From positions 62,001-126,000 of the forward strand of contig NZ_MTSE01000004.1 in assembly GCF_002154225.1 (NCBI RefSeq): DNA of 64,000 nt, read 5' to 3'. The position numbers and the translations under genes were made by a program. The notes beneath the pieces were generated by a model. It did no database searches and had not been told where the DNA came from. It worked only from the letters and a program-made list of their open reading frames with translations. Each line of letters starts with the position of its first letter. Position 1 is the stretch's first letter. Shown here piece after piece: positions 35,866 through 45,303 of this stretch. The stretch comes from Hymenobacter crusticola (GTDB lineage Bacteria > Bacteroidota > Bacteroidia > Cytophagales > Hymenobacteraceae).

Positions 35866-38241
35866 ATGTTGATGCGTAAAGAAAAATTTCTGCTTTGGGT
35901 TATGTGTTTGGCTCCTGCACTAAGTTCGGGTCAATCGACGGGGCTGCAAAGCTTTCCTGTGTCGGCGGTGCGCCTACTAGATAGCCCCTTTCGGGAGGCC
36001 CAGCAGACGGACCTAGCCTATATGTTGGCACTTAACCCCGACCGGCTGTTGGCGCCCTACCTAGCTGCTGCGGGCTTGCCGCCCAAGGCCGAAAACTACG
36101 GCAACTGGGAAAACACGGGGCTGGATGGTCATACGGGTGGGCACTATCTCTCGGCCCTGGCGTATATGTACGCCGCAACCGGGAACGAGCAAGTACACCA
36201 GCGGCTCACATACTTTATTGACCAACTGGAAATCTGCCAGCAAAAAAGCGGCAACGGGTACCTAGGTGGCGTGCCAGGTGGCCCTGCTATGTGGGAGCAG
36301 GTGAAAGCCGGCAACATCAAGGCCAACAGCTTCGGGTTAAACCAAAAGTGGGTGCCCCTCTACAACCTGCACAAAACCTACGCGGGCCTGCGCGACGCCT
36401 ACGTGGTAGCTGGCAACGCGAAAGCCCGCGGCATGCTGGTTAAGGTGACAGACTGGTTCTTGGACCTAACGGCCAACCTCACCGATGCGCAGCTGCAAGA
36501 CATGATGCGCAGTGAGCACGGCGGCCTAAACGAGATATTTGCCGACGTGTCCAGCATTACCGGCGAGCGGAAGTACCTGACGCTAGCCCAACGCTTCTCG
36601 CACCGGGCGGTGCTGGAGCCCCTGCTGGCTGGCCAAGACGTGCTCAACGGCATGCACGCCAACACCCAAATTCCGAAGGTGATTGGCTTTGAGCGGATAG
36701 CAGAAGCCGGCGGTGACCCAGCCTGGGGCGGAGCGGCGGCCTTTTTCTGGAAAACGGTGGTGGAAAACCGGACGGTTTCCATTGGGGGCAATAGCGTGAG
36801 CGAGCACTTCAACCCGGCCACTAGCTTTGCCTCCATGCTGGAAAGCACAGAAGGGCCGGAGACGTGCAACACGTACAACATGCTTAAGCTGAGCAAGGAA
36901 CTATACCTGACCAGCGGCTCGACCAAGTACTTGGATTACTACGAGCGAGCGACTTACAACCACATTCTCTCCTCGCAACACCCGGGGCAGGGCGGCTTTG
37001 TGTACTTCACTCCCATGCGCCCCCGGCACTACCGCGTGTATTCGCAACCCCAGGAAGGCTTCTGGTGCTGCGTGGGCTCGGGCCTAGAAAATCACGGCAA
37101 ATACGGCGAGCTGGTGTACGCGCACCGCGGGCAGCAAGAAGTGCTGGTGAATCTGTTCATCCCCTCCACGCTCACCTGGGCCGAACAAGGGCTGACCCTG
37201 GCTCAGCAAACGACTTTCCCTATGGAGGAGCGTACGCAGCTGAAGCTGAGCCTGAAAAAGCCCCGCACTTTTGCCCTCAGCATTCGGCAGCCGCGCTGGG
37301 TGCCTGCGGGCCAGTTGCTGGTGCAAGTGAACGGCCAGCCGGTAACTACTAGCGCTACCTCGCCGGGCTACGTCACGCTGAACCGCAAGTGGCGCTCTGG
37401 CGACGTAGTAACCGTGGCGCTGCCCATGACTACCACGGCTGAATACCTGCCGGACCATTCTTCTTGGGTGTCGTTTGTGCACGGCCCGGTGGTGCTGGCA
37501 GCCGTCACCGACACCACTGATTTGACGGGCTTACGGGCCAACGGCGCCCGCATGGCCCACGTTCCCAATGGCCGGCTCTATCCGGTGGAAGAAGCCCCCG
37601 TGCTCGTGTCGACCAATCCGAACGTGGCTGAGGGTATCAAGCCCGTAGCAGGCCAGCCGCTCACCTTCACGGCCGCTAGCCTGATCGACTCGGACAAGTA
37701 CCGCAACGTGCAGTTGGTGCCGTTTTATCAGATTCACGACGCACGTTACATGCTGTACTGGCCCGTGACGACGCCAGCCGGTTTGGTAGCCCGCAAAGAA
37801 GAGCTGCGACGCAAAGACGAGGAAAAGCGGGCGCTCGAAGCTCGAACCATAGACCAGGTAACTCCCGGCGAACAACAGCCGGAGTCGGACCACGGCTTCC
37901 AGGGTGAGCAAACCGAAACGGGCACCTTCCGCAACCGGCACTGGCGGCACGCTACCGGTTGGTTTAGCTACAACCTGCGCAACCCCAAGCGGGCCGCCCG
38001 CACGCTGCGGATAACGTACGCGAGCGGCGACAAGAACCGGCAGTTCAGCATTTTGGTAAATGGGCTGCCACTGGCCAAAGTACGGCTGGAGGGCAATCCG
38101 CAGGGTGACTTCTACGACGTGGATTATGTGCTGCCGGAAGCACTTCGCAAACCCACTGCGCCAACGGAGCTAACTGTGAAGTTCATAGCGGAAGCATCCT
38201 CTACGGCGGGTAGCGTGTACGACGTGCGCCTGCTCCAGTAG
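35866..38241 (+). CDS. GH127 beta-L-arabinofuranosidase
   Basis: 791 aa. Signal peptide (KFLLWVMCLAPALSSGQ), then the GH127 opening LLDSPFREAQQTDLAYMLAL. An (alpha/alpha)6 barrel follows with NWENTGLDGHTGGHYLSALA. The zinc/cysteine site of the family is intact: Glu332 and Cys334 in GPETCNTYNML, Cys401 and Cys402 in GFWCCVGSG, and the likely acid/base Glu313 in SVSEHF. By family knowledge a Cys-thiolate is the nucleophile. Family members hydrolyse beta-L-arabinofuranosides, although related DUF1680 proteins have other activities. It is the first intact enzyme gene after the scar and starts a run of same-strand enzyme genes. Confidence 0.92.
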   Translation: MLMRKEKFLLWVMCLAPALSSGQSTGLQSFPVSAVRLLDSPFREAQQTDLAYMLALNPDRLLAPYLAAAGLPPKAENYGNWENTGLDGHTGGHYLSALAYMYAATGNEQVHQRLTYFIDQLEICQQKSGNGYLGGVPGGPAMWEQVKAGNIKANSFGLNQKWVPLYNLHKTYAGLRDAYVVAGNAKARGMLVKVTDWFLDLTANLTDAQLQDMMRSEHGGLNEIFADVSSITGERKYLTLAQRFSHRAVLEPLLAGQDVLNGMHANTQIPKVIGFERIAEAGGDPAWGGAAAFFWKTVVENRTVSIGGNSVSEHFNPATSFASMLESTEGPETCNTYNMLKLSKELYLTSGSTKYLDYYERATYNHILSSQHPGQGGFVYFTPMRPRHYRVYSQPQEGFWCCVGSGLENHGKYGELVYAHRGQQEVLVNLFIPSTLTWAEQGLTLAQQTTFPMEERTQLKLSLKKPRTFALSIRQPRWVPAGQLLVQVNGQPVTTSATSPGYVTLNRKWRSGDVVTVALPMTTTAEYLPDHSSWVSFVHGPVVLAAVTDTTDLTGLRANGARMAHVPNGRLYPVEEAPVLVSTNPNVAEGIKPVAGQPLTFTAASLIDSDKYRNVQLVPFYQIHDARYMLYWPVTTPAGLVARKEELRRKDEEKRALEARTIDQVTPGEQQPESDHGFQGEQTETGTFRNRHWRHATGWFSYNLRNPKRAARTLRITYASGDKNRQFSILVNGLPLAKVRLEGNPQGDFYDVDYVLPEALRKPTAPTELTVKFIAEASSTAGSVYDVRLLQ

Positions 38242-38368
38242 GCCGCCAATCGTGTGAGGCTAGGTCGCCACATAACCAAGCTAGGTTGGGTTTGCGGCAA
38301 CTTACTGCTAGCGCTGGCAAGCTTAAAAAATCAAATCACATTTATCAAAGTACCTTCATTCCAGTAGC

Positions 38369-40051
38369 ATGAAAAGTAAGCACTTGAGAGTACAGATAGC
38401 AGCCGCAGCTGCTTTGCTGCTGCAAACCACCGGGCTATTTGCACAATCAATTGAGCTGGTCAATCCCATCATGACCGGCTTCTATCCTGACCCTAGCATT
38501 GTGAAAGTAGGGCCGGATTATTACCTGGTCAACTCCACCTTTTCCTACTTCCCCGGCATCCCCGTGATGCACAGCCGGGACCTCAAGAACTGGAAGCAAG
38601 TCGGCAACGTCATTAGTCGGCCTTCGCAGATGAACTTCCTCGGTGACCGGATGACGCGGGGCTTGTTCGCGCCAGCCATTGAGTATCACAACGGTACCTA
38701 CTATGTCACCTGCACGCTCATCGACCATAAAGGCAACTTCGTGGTGACAGCCAAAAATCCCGCTGGGCCCTGGAGCGACCCCACTTTCTTGCCCGAGGTA
38801 CGGGGCATTGACCCCTCGCTGTACTTTGAGGGCGACAAGGCCTACGTTATCTACAACAGCGACCCGCCCGGCACCCCGCTTTACGACGGCCACCGCTCTA
38901 TCAAGATGATCGAGCTAAACCCGCAGACGTTGCAAACCGTGGGTGAAGCCAAAATCGTGGTGAACGGGGGGGTAGACATCAGTAAGAAGCCCGTCTGGAT
39001 TGAGGGCCCGCATTTGATGAAGCGGGGCAACTGGTACTACCTCTACGCGGCTGAAGGTGGCACATCGGTCAACCATACGGAGGTAGTGTTCCGCAGCAAG
39101 GAACCCCTAGGTCCGTTTGTTCCCTACGAGAAGAACCCCATTCTTTCGCAGCGCGAGTTGCCCAAGGACCGCAAAGACCCCATCACCTCGGCCGGCCACG
39201 CGCAGTTTGTGGAAGGCCCAGATGGCAAGACCTACGCCATTTTCCTGGCCGTGCGGCCTTACGAGGGTAACTACTATAATACGGGCCGCGAGACGTTTAT
39301 CGTGCCCGTGGAGTGGAAGGACGAGTGGCCTGTAACAGTGCCTGGCCCTAACGGCGTGCAGTACGCCTACAAGGCCAACTTCCCCGAGGTGAAGCAACCC
39401 GGCGCCCGGCCCCAGAGCGGCAACTTCCGCTACACGCTCACCTTTGAAAAGCAGCTCGACCCGGCCTTGCTGTTTCTGCGCACGGTCGATAGCACCAACT
39501 TTTCATTGAGCAAAGCCAAAGGGCTCACCCTAAAGCTGAAGCCCGAGACGGTGGCCGAAACCAGCAACCCGGCCTTCATCGGCAAGCGACAGCAGCACAT
39601 GTACTGCACCGCCGAAACGGAGCTGACGTTCGTCCCGAAAGCGGCTAACGAAAAGGCAGGTTTGGTCATCTTCCAAGACGAGAAGCACTTCTATTACCTC
39701 TGCAAGTCGGTGGACAATGGCAAGCCGCTGCTGCAGCTATTCAAAAGCACCGCCGATGCCAAGCAGCCAGAACTGCTGGCGCAGGCGCCGCTCAAGTCGG
39801 CCGCGGGTAGCGTGCAGCTGCGCATTCAGGCGCAGGGCGATGCCTACAACTTCGGCTTCTCGGAGAATGGCAAGACGTGGACGGTTCTCAAAGACAAGGT
39901 CGATGGCAAGTTCCTGAGCACGCAGGTTGCGGGCGGCTTCATTGGCTGCTTGTTCGGCATGTATGCCACGTCCTCGGGCCAGCCTACTACTAACACGGCC
40001 GCTTTCAAATGGCTCAAGTACGAGGGCAACGATCCCATGTATAAGAAGTAG
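38369..40051 (+). CDS. GH43 enzyme, beta-xylosidase-like with C-terminal concanavalin domain
   Basis: 560 aa. Signal peptide (AAAAALLLQTTGLFAQ). The GH43 propeller has Asp41 in FYPDPSIVKVG (base), Asp148 in RGIDPSLYFEG and Glu212 in WIEGPHLMKR (acid). A beta-xylosidase C-terminal domain (about 345-555) contains FEKQLDPALLFLRT and KAGLVIFQDEKHFYYLCKSV. Family members with this layout remove terminal xylose or arabinofuranose from xylo-oligosaccharides. The final part lacks a membrane anchor, so it is probably periplasmic. A hairpin separates it from the GH51 gene. Confidence 0.92.
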   Translation: MKSKHLRVQIAAAAALLLQTTGLFAQSIELVNPIMTGFYPDPSIVKVGPDYYLVNSTFSYFPGIPVMHSRDLKNWKQVGNVISRPSQMNFLGDRMTRGLFAPAIEYHNGTYYVTCTLIDHKGNFVVTAKNPAGPWSDPTFLPEVRGIDPSLYFEGDKAYVIYNSDPPGTPLYDGHRSIKMIELNPQTLQTVGEAKIVVNGGVDISKKPVWIEGPHLMKRGNWYYLYAAEGGTSVNHTEVVFRSKEPLGPFVPYEKNPILSQRELPKDRKDPITSAGHAQFVEGPDGKTYAIFLAVRPYEGNYYNTGRETFIVPVEWKDEWPVTVPGPNGVQYAYKANFPEVKQPGARPQSGNFRYTLTFEKQLDPALLFLRTVDSTNFSLSKAKGLTLKLKPETVAETSNPAFIGKRQQHMYCTAETELTFVPKAANEKAGLVIFQDEKHFYYLCKSVDNGKPLLQLFKSTADAKQPELLAQAPLKSAAGSVQLRIQAQGDAYNFGFSENGKTWTVLKDKVDGKFLSTQVAGGFIGCLFGMYATSSGQPTTNTAAFKWLKYEGNDPMYKK

Positions 40052-40110
40052 GACCCTAGCCGCTCGCGGCACGGCGCACCCGTTTTTCGCCTTTTCCTAC
40101 CCTATGTGCT

Positions 40111-40146
40111 GCTTTATATCCCGCCGGCTACGGCGGGGGATAAAGC
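40111..40146 (+). terminator. Hairpin between GH43 and GH51 genes
   Basis: GCTTTATATCCCGCCG, loop GCTA, CGGCGGGGGATAAAGC: a 16-bp stem with two mismatches. No T run follows. It ends 15 bp before the GH51 start, so it could be an mRNA processing or stability element rather than a terminator. Confidence 0.45.
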
Positions 40147-40161
40147 ACTCCTTCATCAGCT

Positions 40162-42114
40162 ATGAAAAAGCTTACACGCCTACTGGCCCTAGCGGCGACT
40201 GTGGCCCTGGCAACCCCCGTGGTAGCCCAAACTGCGGCCGGCGGCAAGCCCATCAGCCCCGATTTGTTTGGTATTTTCTTTGAAGACATCAACTACGCGG
40301 CCGATGGGGGACTCTACGCCGAGCTGGTGCAGAACCGCTCCTTTGAGTACGCTCCCGGCGACCACGACGGCTGGAACCCGCTCACCAGCTGGGAGTTTCT
40401 GCGGGAGGGCTTCGCCACGGGCAGCCTGTCGGTGGAAAGCGCGGCGCCCTTGCACGCTGACAATCCGCACTACGTGCAGCTGCGGGTAGAAACGCCGTTT
40501 CAGAAGGGAGCAGGGCTCCGAAACGTGGGGTTCGATGGTATTCCGTTGAAGGCGGGAGAGAAGTACGACTTTTCGGTGTGGGCGCGGCTGAAATCGTCGG
40601 CGGCCGTGCCATTGCTGGTGCAATTGCGCGACCCGAAAGGTGCGGTGCTGGCCGAAACCACCTTGTCGGCTCAGGCTGGCGAGTGGCAGCAGCTCCGCGC
40701 TACGCTGGCCCCCAGCGCTACAGAAGCCGCCGCTAGCCTAGCGGTATTAGCCACTGGCAAGGGGGTAGTGGACCTGGACATGCTGTCGTTGTTTCCGCAA
40801 AAAACGTTTCGCAACCGACCCAACGGCTTGCGCGCCGATTTGGCCCAGACCATTGCTGACCTCCATCCGAAGTTTATCCGGTTTCCGGGGGGCTGCCTAG
40901 CCCACGGCGATGGCCTGGACAACCTCTACGACTGGAAGAAAACCGTGGGCCCCGTGGAGCAGCGGAAGGGCCAGCGCAACATCTGGAATTACCACCAAAC
41001 GGCGGGCCTCGGGTACTTCGAGTACTTCCAGTTCTGCGAAGACATCGGGGCCAAGCCGCTGCCGGTGGTGGCCGCGGGCGTGAGCTGCCAGAACTCGGGC
41101 GGTACTTGGAAGATCGGGGGCACCGGCCAGCAGTGCGTGCCTATAGCTGACATGCAGGCCTACACGCAAGACGTGCTAGACCTAGTGGAGTACGCCAATG
41201 GCCCAGTCAGTTCGCCCTGGGGTGCTAAGCGGGCCGCCGCGGGCCATCCCAAACCCTTTGGCCTCACCTACATCGGCATCGGCAACGAAGACAAGCAGAC
41301 ACCCGAGTTTCGGGAGCGGTTCAAACTGCTTTATGACGCCATGCGCCGCCAGCATCCCGAAATCACCATCATTGGTACTGTCGGGCCAGGTCCGAAAGGG
41401 GAGGACTACGATCAGGGTTGGGCCTTTGCCAACCAGCTGAACGTGCCGATGGTCGACGAGCACTACTACGAAACGCCCCGCTGGTTTATGACCAACAACA
41501 AGCGCTACGACCGCTACGACCGGAGCAAGGCCAAGGTGTACGTGGGCGAATATGCCTCTTGGGGCAACACGCTGTACCACGCCCTGGCCGAGGCCGCCTA
41601 CATGACGGCGCTGGAGCGCAACGGCGATGTAGTTCAGCTAGCCTCTTACGCCCCCCTGTTGGCCAAAGAAGGGCACACGCAGTGGAAAACCGACCTTATT
41701 TACTTCACCAATACCACCGTAGCCCCTTCCGTTAACTACCAGGTGCAGCAGCTCTTCGGCCAAAACCAGGGCGACACCTACCACGCTGGCGTGGTAACGT
41801 TGCCTACGGGCGCCACCGCCGACACCACCGTGGCGGCATCGTGCGTGCGCGACGCTAAGTCCGGCGACATCATCCTGAAGCTGGTGAATACAGTGGCTAC
41901 CCCCCAGCTTTTCAGCATTGACTTGACACGCTTTGCCGGACTGAAAACCGCCGCCGCTCGCACGGTTCTGACAGGGCCGAAGGACGCCACCAACACCTTT
42001 ACTAGTCCGCGAACGGTGATGCCAAAGGCCACTGCCTACAAAGCGGCCAAGCGCTTCACCTACACCGCCGCGCCATACTCACTCACCGTGCTTCGGGTTC
42101 CAGGTCGGCGGTAG
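40162..42114 (+). CDS. GH51 alpha-L-arabinofuranosidase
   Basis: 650 aa. Signal peptide (LLALAATVALATPVVAQ), then PDLFGIFFEDINYAADGG, the typical start of secreted GH51. A CBM4-like insert (about 60-210) precedes the (beta/alpha)8 barrel (KFIRFPGGCLAHGDG). The acid/base Glu376 is in IGIGNEDKQ and the nucleophile Glu463 in VYVGEYASWGN. A C-terminal all-beta arabinofuranosidase domain follows (about 510-650). It removes terminal alpha-L-arabinofuranose from arabinoxylan or arabinan fragments in the periplasm. The spacing to the following GH97 gene is about 57 bp, consistent with one transcript. Confidence 0.93.
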   Translation: MKKLTRLLALAATVALATPVVAQTAAGGKPISPDLFGIFFEDINYAADGGLYAELVQNRSFEYAPGDHDGWNPLTSWEFLREGFATGSLSVESAAPLHADNPHYVQLRVETPFQKGAGLRNVGFDGIPLKAGEKYDFSVWARLKSSAAVPLLVQLRDPKGAVLAETTLSAQAGEWQQLRATLAPSATEAAASLAVLATGKGVVDLDMLSLFPQKTFRNRPNGLRADLAQTIADLHPKFIRFPGGCLAHGDGLDNLYDWKKTVGPVEQRKGQRNIWNYHQTAGLGYFEYFQFCEDIGAKPLPVVAAGVSCQNSGGTWKIGGTGQQCVPIADMQAYTQDVLDLVEYANGPVSSPWGAKRAAAGHPKPFGLTYIGIGNEDKQTPEFRERFKLLYDAMRRQHPEITIIGTVGPGPKGEDYDQGWAFANQLNVPMVDEHYYETPRWFMTNNKRYDRYDRSKAKVYVGEYASWGNTLYHALAEAAYMTALERNGDVVQLASYAPLLAKEGHTQWKTDLIYFTNTTVAPSVNYQVQQLFGQNQGDTYHAGVVTLPTGATADTTVAASCVRDAKSGDIILKLVNTVATPQLFSIDLTRFAGLKTAAARTVLTGPKDATNTFTSPRTVMPKATAYKAAKRFTYTAAPYSLTVLRVPGRR

Positions 42115-42171
42115 CGCCTGCCTTTAGTGTGTGGACGTAGTGCCGCACTTTCCTTGTTTACCTACTTGACT

Positions 42172-44100
42172 ATGCTTTTCTCTTTTCTTGTTGGCGCGGC
42201 TATGTTGGCGGCCGCTACTGCTCAGGCCGCGGGGCCCGTTCTTATCAGCAGTCCCGACGGGGCCGTGCTGGTGACAGTAGATGTTACTGCTCAGGGGCAA
42301 CCCACTTACGCCGTGCGCTACCGCCAGGCCGAGCTGCTGCGGCCCTCGCACCTAGGTCTGCGCCTCGCCAGCGCCGACCTCACGCAGGGCCTCAAACTGA
42401 CGAAAGCCGACAAACAAACCGCCGTGGCCGACGACTACCAGCTGGCTACCGACAAGCGGGCCAACTGCCGCTACCGGGCCAATCGGCGCGTGCTGCACTT
42501 TGTGGGGGCGGCCGGGACGCCGCAGCTCAGCGTGGTGTTTCAGGTGTCGAACGATGGGGTAGCGTTTCAGTACGTGCTGGAAGGCCCGAGCCAGGAGGTG
42601 CAGCGCATCACGGCCGAGAGCACCACGTTTCACTTGCCGGCCGGGGCCAAGGGCTGGCTGCACCCGCACGCCAAAGCGCAGACTGGCTTTGCTAACACGC
42701 AGCCTAGCTACGAGGAGAATTATCAGCGCGGCATCGCGGCGGGCACCCCGTCTACCATCGGGCAGGGGTGGTCATTTCCGGCCTTGTTTCAGACCAACGG
42801 GCACTGGGTGCTGCTGACAGAGGCCGGCATGGGCCGCACCTATGCCGGCACCCACCTGGCCCACGAGTCGCCCGATGCCGAGTACGCGGTGGCCTTCCCG
42901 CAGCCACCCGAAAAAACGACGCCCGACGCGGCCCTGCTACCCGAAAGCCGCCTGCCGTGGAGCACGCCCTGGCGCGTAGTGGTGGTAGGTAATTCGCTGG
43001 CGCCCATCGTGGAGTCAACGCTGACAACGGACCTAAGCGCGCCCGCCAAAACGCCACTGCTCACCGACGCGCCCGGCAAATCGTCGTGGTCGTGGGTGCT
43101 GCTCGGCGACCAGAACACCACCTACGATGTGCAGCGCCGCTTCATCGACTACTCGGCCACCATGGGCTGGCGCTACTGCCTGGTCGATGCCTTGTGGGAC
43201 AAGCAGATAGGCTACGACAAAACGCAGGAGCTAGCCCAGTATGCGCGCTCCAAAAACGTGGGCCTGCTGGTGTGGTACAATTCAAACGGCCACTGGAACC
43301 AGGCCCCGCAAACGCCCACAAACGTGCTTTTTGAAGCCGAAAGCCGGCGCAAAGAGTTTGCCCGCATCAGGCAAATGGGCATAGCGGGCGTGAAAATTGA
43401 CTTCTTCGGCGGCGATGGGCAGTCGTTTATGAATTACTACCAGGACATCCTGACGGATGCCGCCCAGGCTGGCCTGCTGGTGAACTTCCACGGCGCTACC
43501 CTCCCTAGGGGCTGGAACCGCACCTACCCCAACCTGATGACGATGGAAGCCGTGAAGGGCTTCGAGTTCCTGACCTTCGACCAGCGCAACACCGACCAGG
43601 AGCCGACCCACTGCGCTACGCTGCCCTTCACCCGCAACGCGGTGGGCCCGATGGACTTCACGCCGATGGCCTTTTCAGAGATTCGCGGGAAGGAGCGCCG
43701 CACGTCTAATGCGTTTGAACTGGCCTTATCGGTGGTGTTTCAATCGGGTATTCAGCACTACGCCGAGGTGCCCGAGGGCATGGCCGCGCAGCCGGCCTAC
43801 GTGCAAGACTTTGTGAAAAAGCTACCCCCGCGCTGGGCCGACGTGAAGCTGGTGGACGGCTTCCCCGGCGAGTACGCGGTGCTGGCCCGCCAAGCGCCCG
43901 GCGGCGGGTGGTACGTGGCCGGCATCAACGCCACCGACGCGCCCAAAACGATTCAAGTGGACCTAGGAAAACTAGGGTTGAAAAACGGCACGCTCATCAC
44001 CGACGGGGATACCAACCGCAGCTTCAGCACGCGGGCCGTGGCGGGCAACACCGTCAGCGTGACGTTGCCCGCGCGGGGCGGCTTCGTGGTGCAGCCCTAG
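42172..44100 (+). CDS. GH97 glycosidase, probably retaining alpha-galactosidase type
   Basis: 642 aa from the ATG at 42172, which opens a signal peptide (MLFSFLVGAAMLAAATAQA). The frame is open to 42127 without a better start. The N-terminal beta-sandwich includes LISSPDGAVLVTVDV. The (beta/alpha)8 domain carries GVKIDFFGGDGQ (Asp410) and RTYPNLMTMEAVKG (Glu459). Retaining GH97 enzymes use an Asp nucleophile and a Glu acid/base at such positions, whereas inverting SusB-type enzymes have a Glu in the HEA segment. Here it is FHGA, so the retaining type is inferred. Expected substrates are alpha-galactosides or beta-L-arabinopyranosides. Inference, not proven. Confidence 0.9.
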   Translation: MLFSFLVGAAMLAAATAQAAGPVLISSPDGAVLVTVDVTAQGQPTYAVRYRQAELLRPSHLGLRLASADLTQGLKLTKADKQTAVADDYQLATDKRANCRYRANRRVLHFVGAAGTPQLSVVFQVSNDGVAFQYVLEGPSQEVQRITAESTTFHLPAGAKGWLHPHAKAQTGFANTQPSYEENYQRGIAAGTPSTIGQGWSFPALFQTNGHWVLLTEAGMGRTYAGTHLAHESPDAEYAVAFPQPPEKTTPDAALLPESRLPWSTPWRVVVVGNSLAPIVESTLTTDLSAPAKTPLLTDAPGKSSWSWVLLGDQNTTYDVQRRFIDYSATMGWRYCLVDALWDKQIGYDKTQELAQYARSKNVGLLVWYNSNGHWNQAPQTPTNVLFEAESRRKEFARIRQMGIAGVKIDFFGGDGQSFMNYYQDILTDAAQAGLLVNFHGATLPRGWNRTYPNLMTMEAVKGFEFLTFDQRNTDQEPTHCATLPFTRNAVGPMDFTPMAFSEIRGKERRTSNAFELALSVVFQSGIQHYAEVPEGMAAQPAYVQDFVKKLPPRWADVKLVDGFPGEYAVLARQAPGGGWYVAGINATDAPKTIQVDLGKLGLKNGTLITDGDTNRSFSTRAVAGNTVSVTLPARGGFVVQP

Positions 44101-44137
44101 GTCCTCGCTAGGCTGTCTTTGAGGATATAGCTTTAAT

Positions 44138-45289
44138 ATGTTAGTGATGTTGCGGTTAGCTTCTTGTTGTGCTGGTATCTTATTCGCGGTAGGCGGGCTC
44201 ACCACCTGCGTGCAGCCGCGGCCCCACGTCGACTTTGCGCGGGCCGAGGGGGTAGGGGCTGCGCCCCTGGCGGCGGGCCAGCACACGTTTAGCTACACCA
44301 ACCCCATCACCCGCGACACGGCCATTTCCATGCGCGACCATTTCATTATCAAGGTCGGCAAGCAGTGGTTTTGCACGGGTACGTCGATGCCGGTGTGGTC
44401 GGGGCACAACCCTGGCGTGCGCCTGCTGGTGTCGGACGACCTGATTCACTGGCGGCAGCATTCCTGGCTGATTGACGGCAAAAAGCTGTCTGCCGACTGC
44501 CCGTACAACGGCCGTTTTTGGGCCCCCGAAATCCACTATATCAAAAACAAATACTGGCTGACGGTGAACAGCGGCCAGGTGACGGCCCAAGACCCTAAGG
44601 GCATGCGCACGCACAGCATCTGGCTGTTTTCCAGCGACAAAGTGACTGGCCCTTACAAGCTGGTGAACGGCCCCCTGACCCCGCAGTACAACAACGACGC
44701 CACCTTGTTTGAGGACGAGGACGGCCAAACCTACCTCTACTGTAGCGGCAACGGCTTGTGGCAGGCCAAGATAGACTTGAATACCGGCAAGCTGGTGGGC
44801 AAGATTCAGCAGTTCCGGGGTGCCAAAGATGCCAACAATCCCGGCTGGATGGTGGGCGGCATTGAGGGGCCATTCGTGCTGAAGCGCGCCGGCACCTACT
44901 TCATGTTTTTCTCGACCTGGACGCGCGGCTACGAGGTAGGATTGCTGCGCTCCCAAAGCCCGCTGGGGCCGTGGGAGCTAGCTGCGCCCGAACCAATTTT
45001 TGGTACCCGCAAGCGAGAATACCGTGCCGAGATGGCCCGCGGGGGCGGCTACGCCGACCTCCAGTTTGCCGACACGCCCGACCCGTACCAGGAAACTGGC
45101 CACAACGCCATTTTTGAGGGCCCCGACGGGCAGTTATGGAGCTCCTGCCACTACTTTTTCGACCAGCGCATCACGCCCCTGGCCGACTGGCAGAAGGTGC
45201 CCCAACTGGGCATTGAGCCCCTGCACTTCCGCAACGGCATTTTCGCCATCGACGGCCCTACCTCGACGCCGCAAACGGTAAAATATTAG
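44138..45289 (+). CDS. GH43 lipoprotein (arabinanase/arabinofuranosidase-like)
   Basis: 383 aa. The N-terminus LRLASCCAGILFAVGGLTTC suggests a lipobox (LTTC), so it could be lipid-anchored, unlike the other enzymes here. The propeller has SMRDHFIIKVGKQW at the base position, Asp in NNDATLFEDEDG and Glu in GGIEGPFVLKRAG. APEIHYIKNKYWLTVN is a typical second-blade motif. It has no appended C-terminal domain. By family the choices are arabinan- or xylan-side-chain removal; the single-domain architecture does not settle it. It starts 38 bp after GH97 and the GH115 gene follows 14 bp later. Confidence 0.88.
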   Translation: MLVMLRLASCCAGILFAVGGLTTCVQPRPHVDFARAEGVGAAPLAAGQHTFSYTNPITRDTAISMRDHFIIKVGKQWFCTGTSMPVWSGHNPGVRLLVSDDLIHWRQHSWLIDGKKLSADCPYNGRFWAPEIHYIKNKYWLTVNSGQVTAQDPKGMRTHSIWLFSSDKVTGPYKLVNGPLTPQYNNDATLFEDEDGQTYLYCSGNGLWQAKIDLNTGKLVGKIQQFRGAKDANNPGWMVGGIEGPFVLKRAGTYFMFFSTWTRGYEVGLLRSQSPLGPWELAAPEPIFGTRKREYRAEMARGGGYADLQFADTPDPYQETGHNAIFEGPDGQLWSSCHYFFDQRITPLADWQKVPQLGIEPLHFRNGIFAIDGPTSTPQTVKY

Positions 45290-45303
45290 TTAAGTTTTTG
45301 ATA

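Noticed and set aside
36399..36926. Long reverse open frames opposite GH127 and the other enzymes
   Set aside because: High-GC genes create long antisense frames; the sense proteins have complete catalytic sets.
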